DNA of 17,553 nucleotides. Source: an uncultured Flammeovirgaceae bacterium. Lineage in GTDB: Bacteria; Bacteroidota; Bacteroidia; Cytophagales; Cyclobacteriaceae. Position 1 is the first letter of the stretch. Each line of letters starts with the position of its first letter. The position numbers were made by a program, and so were the translations under genes. The stretch is taken from contig CAKZPJ010000007.1 in assembly GCA_937138955.1 (NCBI GenBank), positions 1 through 17,553 of the forward strand. The letters are read 5' to 3'. The notes under the pieces were generated by a model. The model did no database searches. It saw nothing but the letters and a program-made list of their open reading frames with translations, and was not told the origin of the DNA. This document shows positions 8,016-15,303 of this stretch, piece by piece.

Positions 8016-8331
8016 GATTGAGCGTATATACGTATCTGTTCAACGGCTTGCTCTGAGCCAATGTTACGGATTGGCTAAAAGGCTGGAGCCTGGATAACGA
8101 AGTGATCGGAGATGAATGAATAATGATTCATGTACGGAGTTGCAGCCCGTACGATAATTGACGCTATGCAGGTAAGACATAATTGATAGGTGGGAGTCAG
8201 CAAAATTAATATTCATGAACAAGCTTATTGACACAAAACTCTAAATGTGAGCATTTGAATTCAAGTGATCTAATGCTGCCTTACAAACAACCATTTAGCA
8301 TTCAGTCACTTAGCTATTTTCCAATTATTCG
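8016..8331. other. Intergenic region with several inverted repeats (kynA upstream)
   Basis: I see no protein gene in these 316 bases. They hold a 10-base perfect palindrome CGTATATACG (8023-8032), AGCCAAT/ATTGGCT with a 7-base loop (8056-8076), AGGCT/AGCCT (8080-8091), ATGAAT/ATTCAT with a 4-base loop (8116-8131) and GTACGG/CCGTAC with a 9-base loop (8132-8152). The right half, 8160-8331, is AT-rich and has only a candidate -7 box at 8201-8208. Confidence 0.6.
8201..8208 (-). promoter_or_regulatory. Candidate -7 box for kynA with a long leader
   Basis: The minus strand reads TAATTTTG, matching TAnnTTTG. Transcription from here would give kynA a leader of roughly 180 bases containing all the inverted repeats listed for this region. 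A TTTG at 8234-8237 is 25 bases away, wider than the usual -33 spacing, so support is weak. Confidence 0.28.
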
Positions 8332-8736
8332 CTATAAAGTCTCATCAACTAAGTACACCAGATGCCACTTGCGCTGTATCGGTTCAAAGACCATTTTGAA
8401 GTAGAAGCCCGCCCCAGGAGTATAGATCTCGTCGGTGGCTAGTGTATCGGTAACTGAAAGGTTCCTCTTGAACTGAGTAGAATCGAGGTCGAAGTCTTTA
8501 AGCATAATCCAGTCAGCCCGCTTCCATCGGTAGGCCGTATCTTGAATTTCTACGGTGGCTCGCTCTCCAGGTAGCGGAAACTGTACCCGTTTCATCTGAA
8601 ACGAGCTGTCGGTTAAAAAGCGCTGGTAGAAACCTTGAAAGTCCTCGCTAGCCTGACCTACCTTGGCCGAACGGCAGGATGATACGTAAAAAATGGAAGC
8701 GACCATTAGCCAACGCGTTATCTTCAGTAGCTGCAT
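8332..8736 (-). CDS. Small lipoprotein, DUF4348-like
   Basis: A 134-residue predicted lipoprotein with a basic N-terminus, one hydrophobic stretch and a lipobox ending at Cys21 (FYVSSC). The mature part has DFQGFYQRFLTDSSFQMKRV and FPLPG, followed by a Trp-rich section (YRWKRADWIML) and a C-terminal beta stretch (FKMVFEPIQRKWHLVYLV). This pattern of F..F...F..D..FQ...V.FPL resembles the DUF4348 group of Bacteroidota proteins of unknown function; I made this match from memory of the pattern, so treat it as tentative. A TATCTTTG -7 box lies just upstream, giving a short leader and suggesting its own transcription unit. Function unknown. Confidence 0.75.
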   Translation of the reverse strand: MQLLKITRWLMVASIFYVSSCRSAKVGQASEDFQGFYQRFLTDSSFQMKRVQFPLPGERATVEIQDTAYRWKRADWIMLKDFDLDSTQFKRNLSVTDTLATDEIYTPGAGFYFKMVFEPIQRKWHLVYLVDETL

Positions 8737-8752
8737 AAAGTGCGGGTTTCTA

Positions 8753-8760
8753 CAAAGATA
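8753..8760 (-). promoter_or_regulatory. Bacteroidota -7 box for the small lipoprotein gene
   Basis: The minus strand reads TATCTTTG, a match to TAnnTTTG, with its last base 17 bases before the ATG at 8736. Transcription would begin roughly 10 bases before the start codon. No clear -33 TTTG is visible at the usual distance. Confidence 0.42.
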
Positions 8761-8798
8761 GTCTTTTTGGCTGACCTTTTGTTTCGCGATTATCTACT

Positions 8799-10281
8799 TT
8801 ACTGTAAAGTACTGGCTTGCTGAACCAATGTTATAAACTCCTGCCGAAAACCGTGCGGATCGAAGCTAATAGCTTGACGACTCCAGCCTAAAAGCTGTTG
8901 ATAATCTAATGTGCCTTTATATTTTGAATCTCTTAGAAGCATGGCAAAACCAGCAGTAGATGCGGCAAACCGGAGGTTCTCGGAAGCTTGGCTAAACGTA
9001 TTTCCTTTATCAAATATTGCTAACTGAAGCGGTTCACTCTCATTTTCATCGGCATTCTTATAGCGAAAGTCAATGGTAAAAATTGGCTCCTGTCGTAACA
9101 CGGGAGAGTTTTTCTGAGCAGGAATGATTTCGTATAAAGCAGTGATCGTTTGTCCCGCCCCAATTTCGGCGGCATCCTTGGTATCATCGGTAAAGTCTTC
9201 TTCTTCTAGCAATCGGTTTTCGTAGCCGATAAGACGATAGGCTTCTACCGTTTCCTGATTGAAATCTACTTGTATTTTTACATCCTTCGCAATCGTTAAG
9301 AATTTGCCGTACTCGTAGATAAATACTTTTTTTCCTTGTTCCAGTCGATCAATGTACTCGTAATTACCGTTTCCATGATTGGCGATTTGTTCCATCGCCG
9401 CATCATAAAAATATCCCTGAGGCTCTCTTTGATTCAATCAATTCAATAAGTTCTTCCTGACTAGAAGGTCCTACGTTGAAGTCACCATCACTAGCGAGGA
9501 TTACTCGGTTGTTTCCGCCTTCCACGAAATTTTGTTCAGCAATTTCGTAGGCAGTGATAATTCCTTGGGCACCCGCAGTGCTTCCACCTGAAGAAAGAGA
9601 AGCAATAGCTTGTATAATCTTCGCTTTTTCAGTTCCGGCGGTAGCATCTAGCGCTACTCCCGCACTACCGGCGTAAGTAACCAAAGCAATTTTATCTTCC
9701 GGGCGCATTTCTTCCACAAAGAGTCTTAAGCTTTCCTGCAACAACGGCAATTTATCGGGATTGCTCATAGATCCGGATACATCCACTAATAAAACTAAGT
9801 TTCCCGTAGGAAAATCAGCTCGGTCTACCGACTTACCTTTAATTCCAATCCTAATCAACTGATTTTCGCTATTCCAGGGACAAGAACTAATTTCACCGTT
9901 AATGGCAATTGGGGTATCACCGGTAGGGTTAGCATAGTCGAGCGGAAAGTAGTTGATGAACTCTTCGGTACGGATAGCTGCTGCGGGTGGAATCATTTGA
10001 TCGGTTATGAAACGGCGGACATTAGAGTAGGAGCCACCGTCGGCATCTACTGAGAAAGTAGAAACCGGACTTTCGGCTACGTTCACAAATGGATTTTCTA
10101 CGTATTCGTTGTACTGTTCACCTGCTGCCGGATCGGGGTTAGCCGGAAGCCCTCCAATACCATTAGCATAGTCAGAATAGGCTGATTCGTTAAATGAACC
10201 GGGATAAGATGGATCATCGCCATCGTATTCACAGCTAAAAAAGATGATGGAGAGCAGAAGTAAAGTAACAATGGCTTTCAT
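8799..10281 (-). pseudogene. VWA-domain lipoprotein (YfbK-like) broken by deletion plus frameshift
   Basis: Two reading frames on the minus strand together make one YfbK-like protein. The first part (10281 to 9403; ATG at 10281 preferred over TTG at 10287) has a lipobox (IIFFSC), the YfbK N-terminal domain (ENPFVNVAESPVSTFSVDAD, RTEEFINYFPLDY), and a VWA domain with an intact MIDAS DVSGS, the Ser/Thr-rich GGSTAGAQG loop and ASDGDFNVG. It ends SGIFL followed by TGA. The second part, in the next frame (from about 9402 to 8799), resumes with DAAMEQIANHGNGNYEYID and the C-terminal DUF3520 region (AKDVKIQVDFN, YRLIGYENR, DTKDAAEIGAGQTITALYE). The roughly 10-11 residues normally between (TVLGFGMGNYN-like) are missing. 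So about 32 bases were lost at 9402-9406, shifting the frame. Both flanking halves are otherwise undamaged, so the event looks recent. It lies 84 bases downstream of dapA. Confidence 0.82.
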
Positions 10282-10368
10282 AAGCAAAGGGATAGTTGAA
10301 TTAGACTATACCTTTAGGACACACATTACCTAGCAAGCGTTGGAAATAACCACTACTTCTCCTAGATC

Positions 10369-10382
10369 AGCTTAGCTAAGCT
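10369..10382. repeat. 14-base perfect palindrome over the dapA stop codon
   Basis: AGCTTAGCTAAGCT is its own reverse complement and spans the last codons and stop of dapA. There is no loop and no T-run after it, so it is not a classical terminator. It may be a protein-binding site or chance. Confidence 0.5.
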
Positions 10383-11265
10383 CCATCTTTCGGATACTAT
10401 CAATAGCTTCTTCAATTGCTAGCTGGGTAGCTTCGGCAGGCTCACAAAGGGGTAAGCGTACTTGGGGTGAACAGTAACTTAATTGCTGCATAATAGCCTT
10501 GATCGGAATGGGGTTCGTTTCCATCATGGTTAATTGCATTAACGGTAGTAGCGAGTAAAACTGCTGCTGGGCAGCTGACATATTTCCGTCAAGGTAATTT
10601 TGTACGCAACGGCGAAAGCTAGCGGGTACACAATTAGACACAACCGATATTACTCCATCGCCCCCGCAGGCTAAAATTGGTAAGGTGAGCGCATCATCTC
10701 CCGAAAGCACACAGAAGTCTTCGGGCGTGTGCTGAATGACATCCATAATTTGGGTCAGGTCACCACTGGCTTCTTTTACTCCGACGATTGATTTATGGGT
10801 TAGTAGACGTAGCAGAGTTTCTGTTTCAAGATTAACGGCGGTGCGCCCTTTGATATTATAGATAATGATAGGCAGATCAGTGGCATGGGCTATGGCCGAG
10901 AAATGACGGTATAGCCCCTCTTGGGTTGGTCTATTATAGTAAGGGTTGATGACCAATTGACCATCGGCCCCGGCTTCCGATGAAACCTCGGCAAACTCAA
11001 TGGTTTCTCGGGTGTTGTTCGATCCGGTTCCGTGAATTACCTGGCAGCGTTGGTTCACCACTTGCACTGACCAGCGGAGGATTTCCCGGTGTTCGTCGTG
11101 GGTCAGCGTTGGGCTTTCGCCGGTAGTTCCGACAAATACTAATCCGGTAATACCTCCGGCAATTTGTTGTTCTACAACTTTCTCGAATGCTACCCAGTCG
11201 ATTTCATTAGAAGGGGTGAAGGGAGTAATTACGGCGGTGTAGGTTCCTCGGAAAAGCTTTGCCAT
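10372..11265 (-). CDS. dapA: 4-hydroxy-tetrahydrodipicolinate synthase
   Basis: A 297-residue cytosolic TIM-barrel aldolase that condenses pyruvate with L-aspartate semialdehyde, the first committed step to diaminopimelate and lysine. I chose the ATG at 11265 (MAKLFRGTYTAVITPF); an upstream in-frame TTG at 11283 adds six residues not found in the family. Seen in order are GTTGESPTL (Thr47, Thr48), NPYYNRP (Tyr109/Tyr110), IIIYNIKGRTA (catalytic Tyr136, Arg141), VGVKEASGDL (Schiff-base Lys164) and ACGGDGVISV. IKGRT replaces the more usual VPGRT, a mild change. Length is normal (E. coli about 292). No other lysine gene adjoins. It starts a minus-strand unit that may read through into the broken VWA gene, and it faces away from the addB-like gene. 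N-acetylneuraminate lyase relatives are the alternative, but the KEASGDL and NPYYNRP motifs favour DapA. Confidence 0.95.
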   Translation of the reverse strand: MAKLFRGTYTAVITPFTPSNEIDWVAFEKVVEQQIAGGITGLVFVGTTGESPTLTHDEHREILRWSVQVVNQRCQVIHGTGSNNTRETIEFAEVSSEAGADGQLVINPYYNRPTQEGLYRHFSAIAHATDLPIIIYNIKGRTAVNLETETLLRLLTHKSIVGVKEASGDLTQIMDVIQHTPEDFCVLSGDDALTLPILACGGDGVISVVSNCVPASFRRCVQNYLDGNMSAAQQQFYSLLPLMQLTMMETNPIPIKAIMQQLSYCSPQVRLPLCEPAEATQLAIEEAIDSIRKMELS

Positions 11266-11518
11266 CAGAAAAATTTTTGGCAATTACCGACGATGAGGTG
11301 TAAATTCCAAATCAAGGGTTGATGAGTAAAGAATGATGACTAATGATTGGTCAGAGGATTACTCGATTGCTGAAGTGTTTAATGGCTTCCCGTGCATGTT
11401 CCGGGATTGTTGATTGCTAGTGTGGGTCTTAAGAACCAGAAATTAAAAATTGGCCATTTCTCATTAATCACCAATCGTTATTCACTACTCATTACATTTC
11501 GTCTTTTATCTTTGAAGT
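11266..11518. other. Divergent intergenic region with imperfect long-range inverted repeat
   Basis: This 253-base gap between the divergent dapA and addB-like genes has no recognisable gene. 11321-11350 (GATGAGTAAAGAATGATGAC...) and the reverse complement of 11461-11493 (AATGAGTAGTGAATAACGAT...) agree at roughly two thirds of positions, giving an imperfect inverted repeat about 110 bases apart. Both arms are rich in ATGA/AATGA, so low complexity explains part of it. It could be a remnant of a small transposable element, but no target duplication was recognised. Confidence 0.35.
11507..11514 (+). promoter_or_regulatory. -7 box almost touching the addB-like start codon
   Basis: TATCTTTG matches TAnnTTTG and ends 4 bases before the ATG at 11519. 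If used, transcription would begin at or next to the start codon, giving a leaderless or nearly leaderless mRNA. No -33 TTTG is visible about 19 bases upstream. Confidence 0.35.
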
Positions 11519-14464
11519 ATGAGTACATTTTTAGAAGAAGTTAGTCAGGCAATCCTTAAAAAGTACGCCACTGATTTGAAGCAGCTCACTGTCGTGTTTC
11601 CTAATCAGCGAGCGGGCTTGTTTTTTCAGCATATTCTGGCACGTCAAGCGAAACGTTCTGGGTGGGCACCCCGCATCATCACCTTCGAGGAATTCGTGGT
11701 TGAGCTTTCTGGATCGCGTACCCCCGATCACCTCACACTCTTATTTCATCTTTACCAGATATTCACTAAAGAAAGTAATAGTCAGGAAACTTTCGATCAT
11801 TTTTATTTCTGGGGTGATTTGCTTCTGCAAGACTTTGATGCAATCGATAAGGCTTTGGTCAAAACATCTGATCTGTTTGCTAACCTCAAAGACTTAAAAG
11901 AGCTGGAGGCGAACTACGATTACCTTACAAATGATCAACGCACCGCTATTCATCGATTTTGGAAGAATTTTCAGCACGGTCAATCCACTTATTCTAAAGA
12001 GAATTTTTTACGATTTTGGGTAATTCTGCATCGAGTATATACTTCGTTTACTCAGTTTCTTCAAAAAAAAGATTGGGCCTACGAAGGGTTGATGTTACGC
12101 CAGCTTGCCGAGCGAATTGTTTTAGGAACTTTTGATACCGATTTTCAGCAGATTGCTTTTGTGGGATTGCACGCGCTAGCGCCAGCGGAAGAAAAATTGA
12201 TAAAGTGGTTTATCAAGGAGAAGAAAGCAGATGTTTTTTGGGATGTAGATGAATACTATATTCGCCACCCTCAACACGAAGCCGGAACGTACTTTCGCCG
12301 CTACCAGCGCGATCCTCTCTGGAAAAACACGTTTCCCGACCCTTTGCCTCGGCATTTTTTTAATCAGTCGCCGCGAAGTGTACAGGCAGTAGGTATCAAT
12401 TTGCACGTAGGCCAGGCGAAGTACGCCGGAGCTATTTTAAAAGAAATAAGCCAACAACCAGGGTTTATTCCCGAAAAAACAGCGGTGGTGTTACCCGACG
12501 AAAATCTGTTATTTCCGCTACTGCATTCGTTACCTCCTGAAATTAAGCGGGTGAATGTAACAATGGGCTATCCAGTACGAAGTACGGCCCTTTACAGCTT
12601 AATTGAACACGCTTTGGCTCTACAGGAGGAGAAACGCTACAATTCAGTAACGGAGCAATACGAATTTCATCATTCCCAGGTCTTATCGTTGCTACGGCAT
12701 CCTTACCTCCGACAATTATCCCCCGAAGATTCTGACGACTTGGGAAGAAATATCGAGAAACGTAACCAAGTATACGTTAGTGAGAAGCAATTAAAACAGC
12801 ATCACCTTTACGCTACCGTTTTTCAGCCCTTGGTGCAAGCTGAAGATACGTTCGATTATTTGCTGCAACTATTGCAAAGTATTTACCAAGGAACAGATAA
12901 CCAAGATGAATCTAGCGATCAGTTGGCAGTACCACTCTTAGAGCAGGAGTTGGTATATCAATTATCAATTCAAGTAAACCGCTTGAAGGCACTCGCTCAA
13001 GAATACCAGCTTAATTTGACCCCTCAGTTACTGGTTAGAATTTTTCGACAATTGATGCAGGGATTACGACTTCCGTTCACGGGCGAACCACTCCGAGGTC
13101 TGCAAATAATGGGAGTGTTAGAAACCCGCAACCTGGATTTTGATAATGTTATTATTTTATCTTTCAACGAGGGAGTATATCCTAAGTCTGAGACAGTCAA
13201 TACGTTTATTCCGGGGAATTTAAGGCGAGGTTTTGGGTTGGCTTCCGTAGACGAACAAGATGCTATTTACGCCTACACGTTTTATCGCTTGTTGCATCGA
13301 TCCCAACGAGTGCATTTGCTGTACAATACCGCTGATAGCGTAGGACAGCAGGGTGAGATGAGTCGGTTTTTGTATCAGTTATTGTATGAGTCGGATGCTA
13401 ATGCGGATGGTTCGGTGCAGTTCCCTACTGCTCAGGGAGATTTTGCAGTAAGCCAAAGTAACCTAGGAAGTCCGGTACAAACCATTCCGCCTCAGCCAAT
13501 CGTCATTCAGAAAGATGCTGACGTGCTTGAGCGATTGCACCGATACACCCGCCAAGCAGATCATCCACCCCAACGAAGCCTGACTCCATCGGCACTGAAT
13601 ACCTATCTCGACTGCCGGTTGAAGTTTTACTATAAATACGTAATTGACCTAAAAGAACCGGAAGTAGTACAAGAAGAGGTTGACCCGGCGGTGTTTGGCA
13701 ACTTATTGCACCGAGCTATGGAGCTAGTGTATCAGTCAGTAATAACCAATCAGAATCGGACGGTTACGGCAGATATTATTGAAAAGTTGAAAGGGCAACA
13801 GTTGGTAAAAGCGGTAACCGCAGCTTTCAAAGAGCATTACAGTCATGAAGATGCTGCTGAACTTAAATTAGAAGGACGTAATCTGATTGTACACGATATT
13901 GTACTTAAAATGGCTCGACAGATTTTGGCAATGGATGCTAAGTACGCTCCCTTCGGTATTGTTAGCCTGGAGCGCGATAGGGGAAGGGGTTACTTTTGGG
14001 AAACCATTGTTAAGGACGAAGAAGGAAGACCCACTATCGTAAGCTTACGAGGAATTATTGATCGTATTGATCAGAAAGATACTACTATTCGGGTGCTCGA
14101 CTACAAAACCGGTCGGGATGAAAAACAGACGAAAGATTTAGCAGCCTTGTTCAATAGGGACGATAAACAGCGCAATAAAGCTGCTTTTCAGGCGCTATTC
14201 TATGCTCTGCTCTACCGTCAGCATTCGGCCGAGGGACAGATCGTACCCGGATTAGTTAATGCAAAAGATTTATTTAGTCAGGACTTTGACTCTCGAATTT
14301 ATGTGGGCAAGAAGGCCGTGCATGACTTTGCCGATTGGCAAGAATCATTTATTGAAGAACTGCACACTCTTTTGCAAGAGTTATTTGACGCAACAATAGC
14401 ATTTAATCAAACCGACGATCTGCGCAAATGCTCATTTTGCCCTTACGCTAAACTTTGTTACTGA
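11519..14464 (+). CDS. AddB-like PD-(D/E)XK nuclease with predicted Fe-S cluster
   Basis: A 981-residue protein resembling the AddB subunit of AddAB helicase-nucleases, which process double-strand DNA ends for RecA-dependent repair. The N-terminus has TVVFPNQRAGLFF where AddB of Firmicutes has a Walker A loop; no GxxGKT is present, so this subunit probably does not hydrolyse ATP. The middle has helicase-like motifs (LQIMGVLETRNLDFDNVIIL, SFNEGVYPK, DEQDAIYAYTFYRLL). The nuclease begins near residue 690 (LTPSALNTYLDCRLKFYYKYV), then FGNLLHRAME (His731), GIIDRID (Asp848) and VLDYKTG (Asp861, Lys863), the PD-(D/E)XK residues. Cys699, Cys971, Cys974 and Cys980 (CSFCPYAKLCY) match the four-Cys Fe-S cage typical of AddB. 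The expected AddA partner is not in the window. The start is fixed by the family-like beginning MSTFLEEVSQAILKKY. Confidence 0.88.
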   Translation: MSTFLEEVSQAILKKYATDLKQLTVVFPNQRAGLFFQHILARQAKRSGWAPRIITFEEFVVELSGSRTPDHLTLLFHLYQIFTKESNSQETFDHFYFWGDLLLQDFDAIDKALVKTSDLFANLKDLKELEANYDYLTNDQRTAIHRFWKNFQHGQSTYSKENFLRFWVILHRVYTSFTQFLQKKDWAYEGLMLRQLAERIVLGTFDTDFQQIAFVGLHALAPAEEKLIKWFIKEKKADVFWDVDEYYIRHPQHEAGTYFRRYQRDPLWKNTFPDPLPRHFFNQSPRSVQAVGINLHVGQAKYAGAILKEISQQPGFIPEKTAVVLPDENLLFPLLHSLPPEIKRVNVTMGYPVRSTALYSLIEHALALQEEKRYNSVTEQYEFHHSQVLSLLRHPYLRQLSPEDSDDLGRNIEKRNQVYVSEKQLKQHHLYATVFQPLVQAEDTFDYLLQLLQSIYQGTDNQDESSDQLAVPLLEQELVYQLSIQVNRLKALAQEYQLNLTPQLLVRIFRQLMQGLRLPFTGEPLRGLQIMGVLETRNLDFDNVIILSFNEGVYPKSETVNTFIPGNLRRGFGLASVDEQDAIYAYTFYRLLHRSQRVHLLYNTADSVGQQGEMSRFLYQLLYESDANADGSVQFPTAQGDFAVSQSNLGSPVQTIPPQPIVIQKDADVLERLHRYTRQADHPPQRSLTPSALNTYLDCRLKFYYKYVIDLKEPEVVQEEVDPAVFGNLLHRAMELVYQSVITNQNRTVTADIIEKLKGQQLVKAVTAAFKEHYSHEDAAELKLEGRNLIVHDIVLKMARQILAMDAKYAPFGIVSLERDRGRGYFWETIVKDEEGRPTIVSLRGIIDRIDQKDTTIRVLDYKTGRDEKQTKDLAALFNRDDKQRNKAAFQALFYALLYRQHSAEGQIVPGLVNAKDLFSQDFDSRIYVGKKAVHDFADWQESFIEELHTLLQELFDATIAFNQTDDLRKCSFCPYAKLCY

Positions 14465-14583
14465 CTAAAGGAGTCAATCAGCATTACGAAAATGACTTTC
14501 TTTTTTTGTTGAATCTCAACGGAAACCTGCGTTATTTTGTGGCTGTTACCAGAAGAAATTTTTTTCATCTAACCTAAGATAGT

Positions 14584-15036
14584 ATGTCAGCAACCAATGG
14601 AATAGGTATATCAGAAGATCGCCATGCGGATAATCAAAAGAATTTGATACTTCAACGACGATTACTATACTACGCTCATCACCCTCAATTTATTAGCCAT
14701 CGGATTGATCAGCTTGAACAAGAAACTTCGTTAGAGAAAATAATCGAGAATAGCTCGGTAGCTCTTTCTCTCAGCGGAATACTATTAGCATTTGTAAGCA
14801 ACCGGCGGTGGCTCTTACTTTCTTTGCTAGCTTCCGGACTGTTTTTTCTAAAGAAAGAACCAAAAGATAACCAAGTTCAGCAACTGTTACAGAAACAAGG
14901 TTACCGATCAGAGAAAGAGATACAACGAGAACGGCAAATTCTTCAGGCTCTTCGTGGTGATTACGATGCTATTGGTGCTTCAGACCAATTGCCGGAAGGC
15001 CGGGTTCGCCAGATTGTTAACAATCTAGATGTATAA
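14584..15036 (+). CDS. Small DUF2892-like inner membrane protein
   Basis: A 150-residue predicted inner-membrane protein. An N-terminal amphipathic part (RRLLYYAHHPQFISHRIDQL, SLEKIIENSS) precedes two closely spaced hydrophobic segments, about residues 56-73 and 75-90, joined by NRRW. A cytosolic charged tail follows with GYRSEKEIQRERQILQALRGDY. The tail pattern (GxRxxxEIxRERxxLxALRGDY) and the short helix pair resemble DUF2892 proteins, a YgaP-like membrane family of unknown role; this is from memory of the pattern. It follows the addB-like gene after 119 bases on the same strand and could be co-transcribed, but no functional link is evident. The ATG at 14584 is the first in frame; no strong Shine-Dalgarno is seen, as is normal for this phylum. 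Confidence 0.75.
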   Translation: MSATNGIGISEDRHADNQKNLILQRRLLYYAHHPQFISHRIDQLEQETSLEKIIENSSVALSLSGILLAFVSNRRWLLLSLLASGLFFLKKEPKDNQVQQLLQKQGYRSEKEIQRERQILQALRGDYDAIGASDQLPEGRVRQIVNNLDV

Positions 15037-15100
15037 TTTTTAGTGACATTCTATAATTTCGGTCTTTATCGGCAAATTTGTCGTTTACAACGCACTTTCC

Positions 15101-15232
15101 TTACATAGGTTTTTCGGTAGGAATTTCTTGTTTGACATCCGTAGTGCTGTAAGCTGGGCAAGTGTATTTAGGGGCACAAGCGTATGAACCCAGTACTATT
15201 GCTAAAGCGATTAGTAATGTATTTTTTTTCAT
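15101..15232 (-). CDS. Very small lipoprotein (43 residues)
   Basis: A short open frame on the minus strand encodes a 43-residue protein starting MKKNTLLIALAIVLGSYACA: a Lys-rich start, a hydrophobic core and a lipobox ending at Cys19 (GSYAC). The mature peptide is only 25 residues, with APKYTCPAY near its start and a Pro/Lys/Glu-rich end. A TATATTTG -7 box lies 20 bases upstream and the region before the ATG is A-rich, as usual in Bacteroidota. Similar tiny lipoproteins with a CPAY/CPTY-like motif occur in this phylum, as far as I recall. It is its own unit, between the DUF2892-like gene (convergent) and the 3' end of the LuxE-like gene. Function unknown. Confidence 0.75.
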   Translation of the reverse strand: MKKNTLLIALAIVLGSYACAPKYTCPAYSTTDVKQEIPTEKPM

Positions 15233-15251
15233 AACATTCTTTATTTTTTTA

Positions 15252-15259
15252 CAAATATA
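15252..15259 (-). promoter_or_regulatory. -7 box for the 43-residue lipoprotein
   Basis: The minus strand reads TATATTTG, a full match to TAnnTTTG, in a very AT-rich stretch and 19 bases before the ATG at 15232. This implies a leader of about 14 bases. A -33 element cannot be told apart from the AT-rich background. Confidence 0.45.
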
Positions 15260-15303
15260 CAAAAAATAGTACATATGTAAAAATAATATGAAACTTGTTA
15301 TGT

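Noticed and set aside
8075..8131. An 18-codon open frame in the kynA upstream region, a possible leader peptide.
   Set aside because: It contains no Trp codon, has no recognisable ribosome site, and its start lies at the edge of hairpins; no support for translation.
8112..8137. TTCATGTACGG after a small hairpin resembles the 3' strand of a group II intron domain V.
   Set aside because: The matching 5' strand (AGCCGTA-like) and the GNRA tetraloop are absent, and no reverse transcriptase lies nearby.
14462..14476. TGACT/AGTCA inverted repeat at the end of the addB-like gene as a terminator.
   Set aside because: The stem is only 5 pairs and the next T-run is about 30 bases away, so it does not fit an intrinsic terminator.
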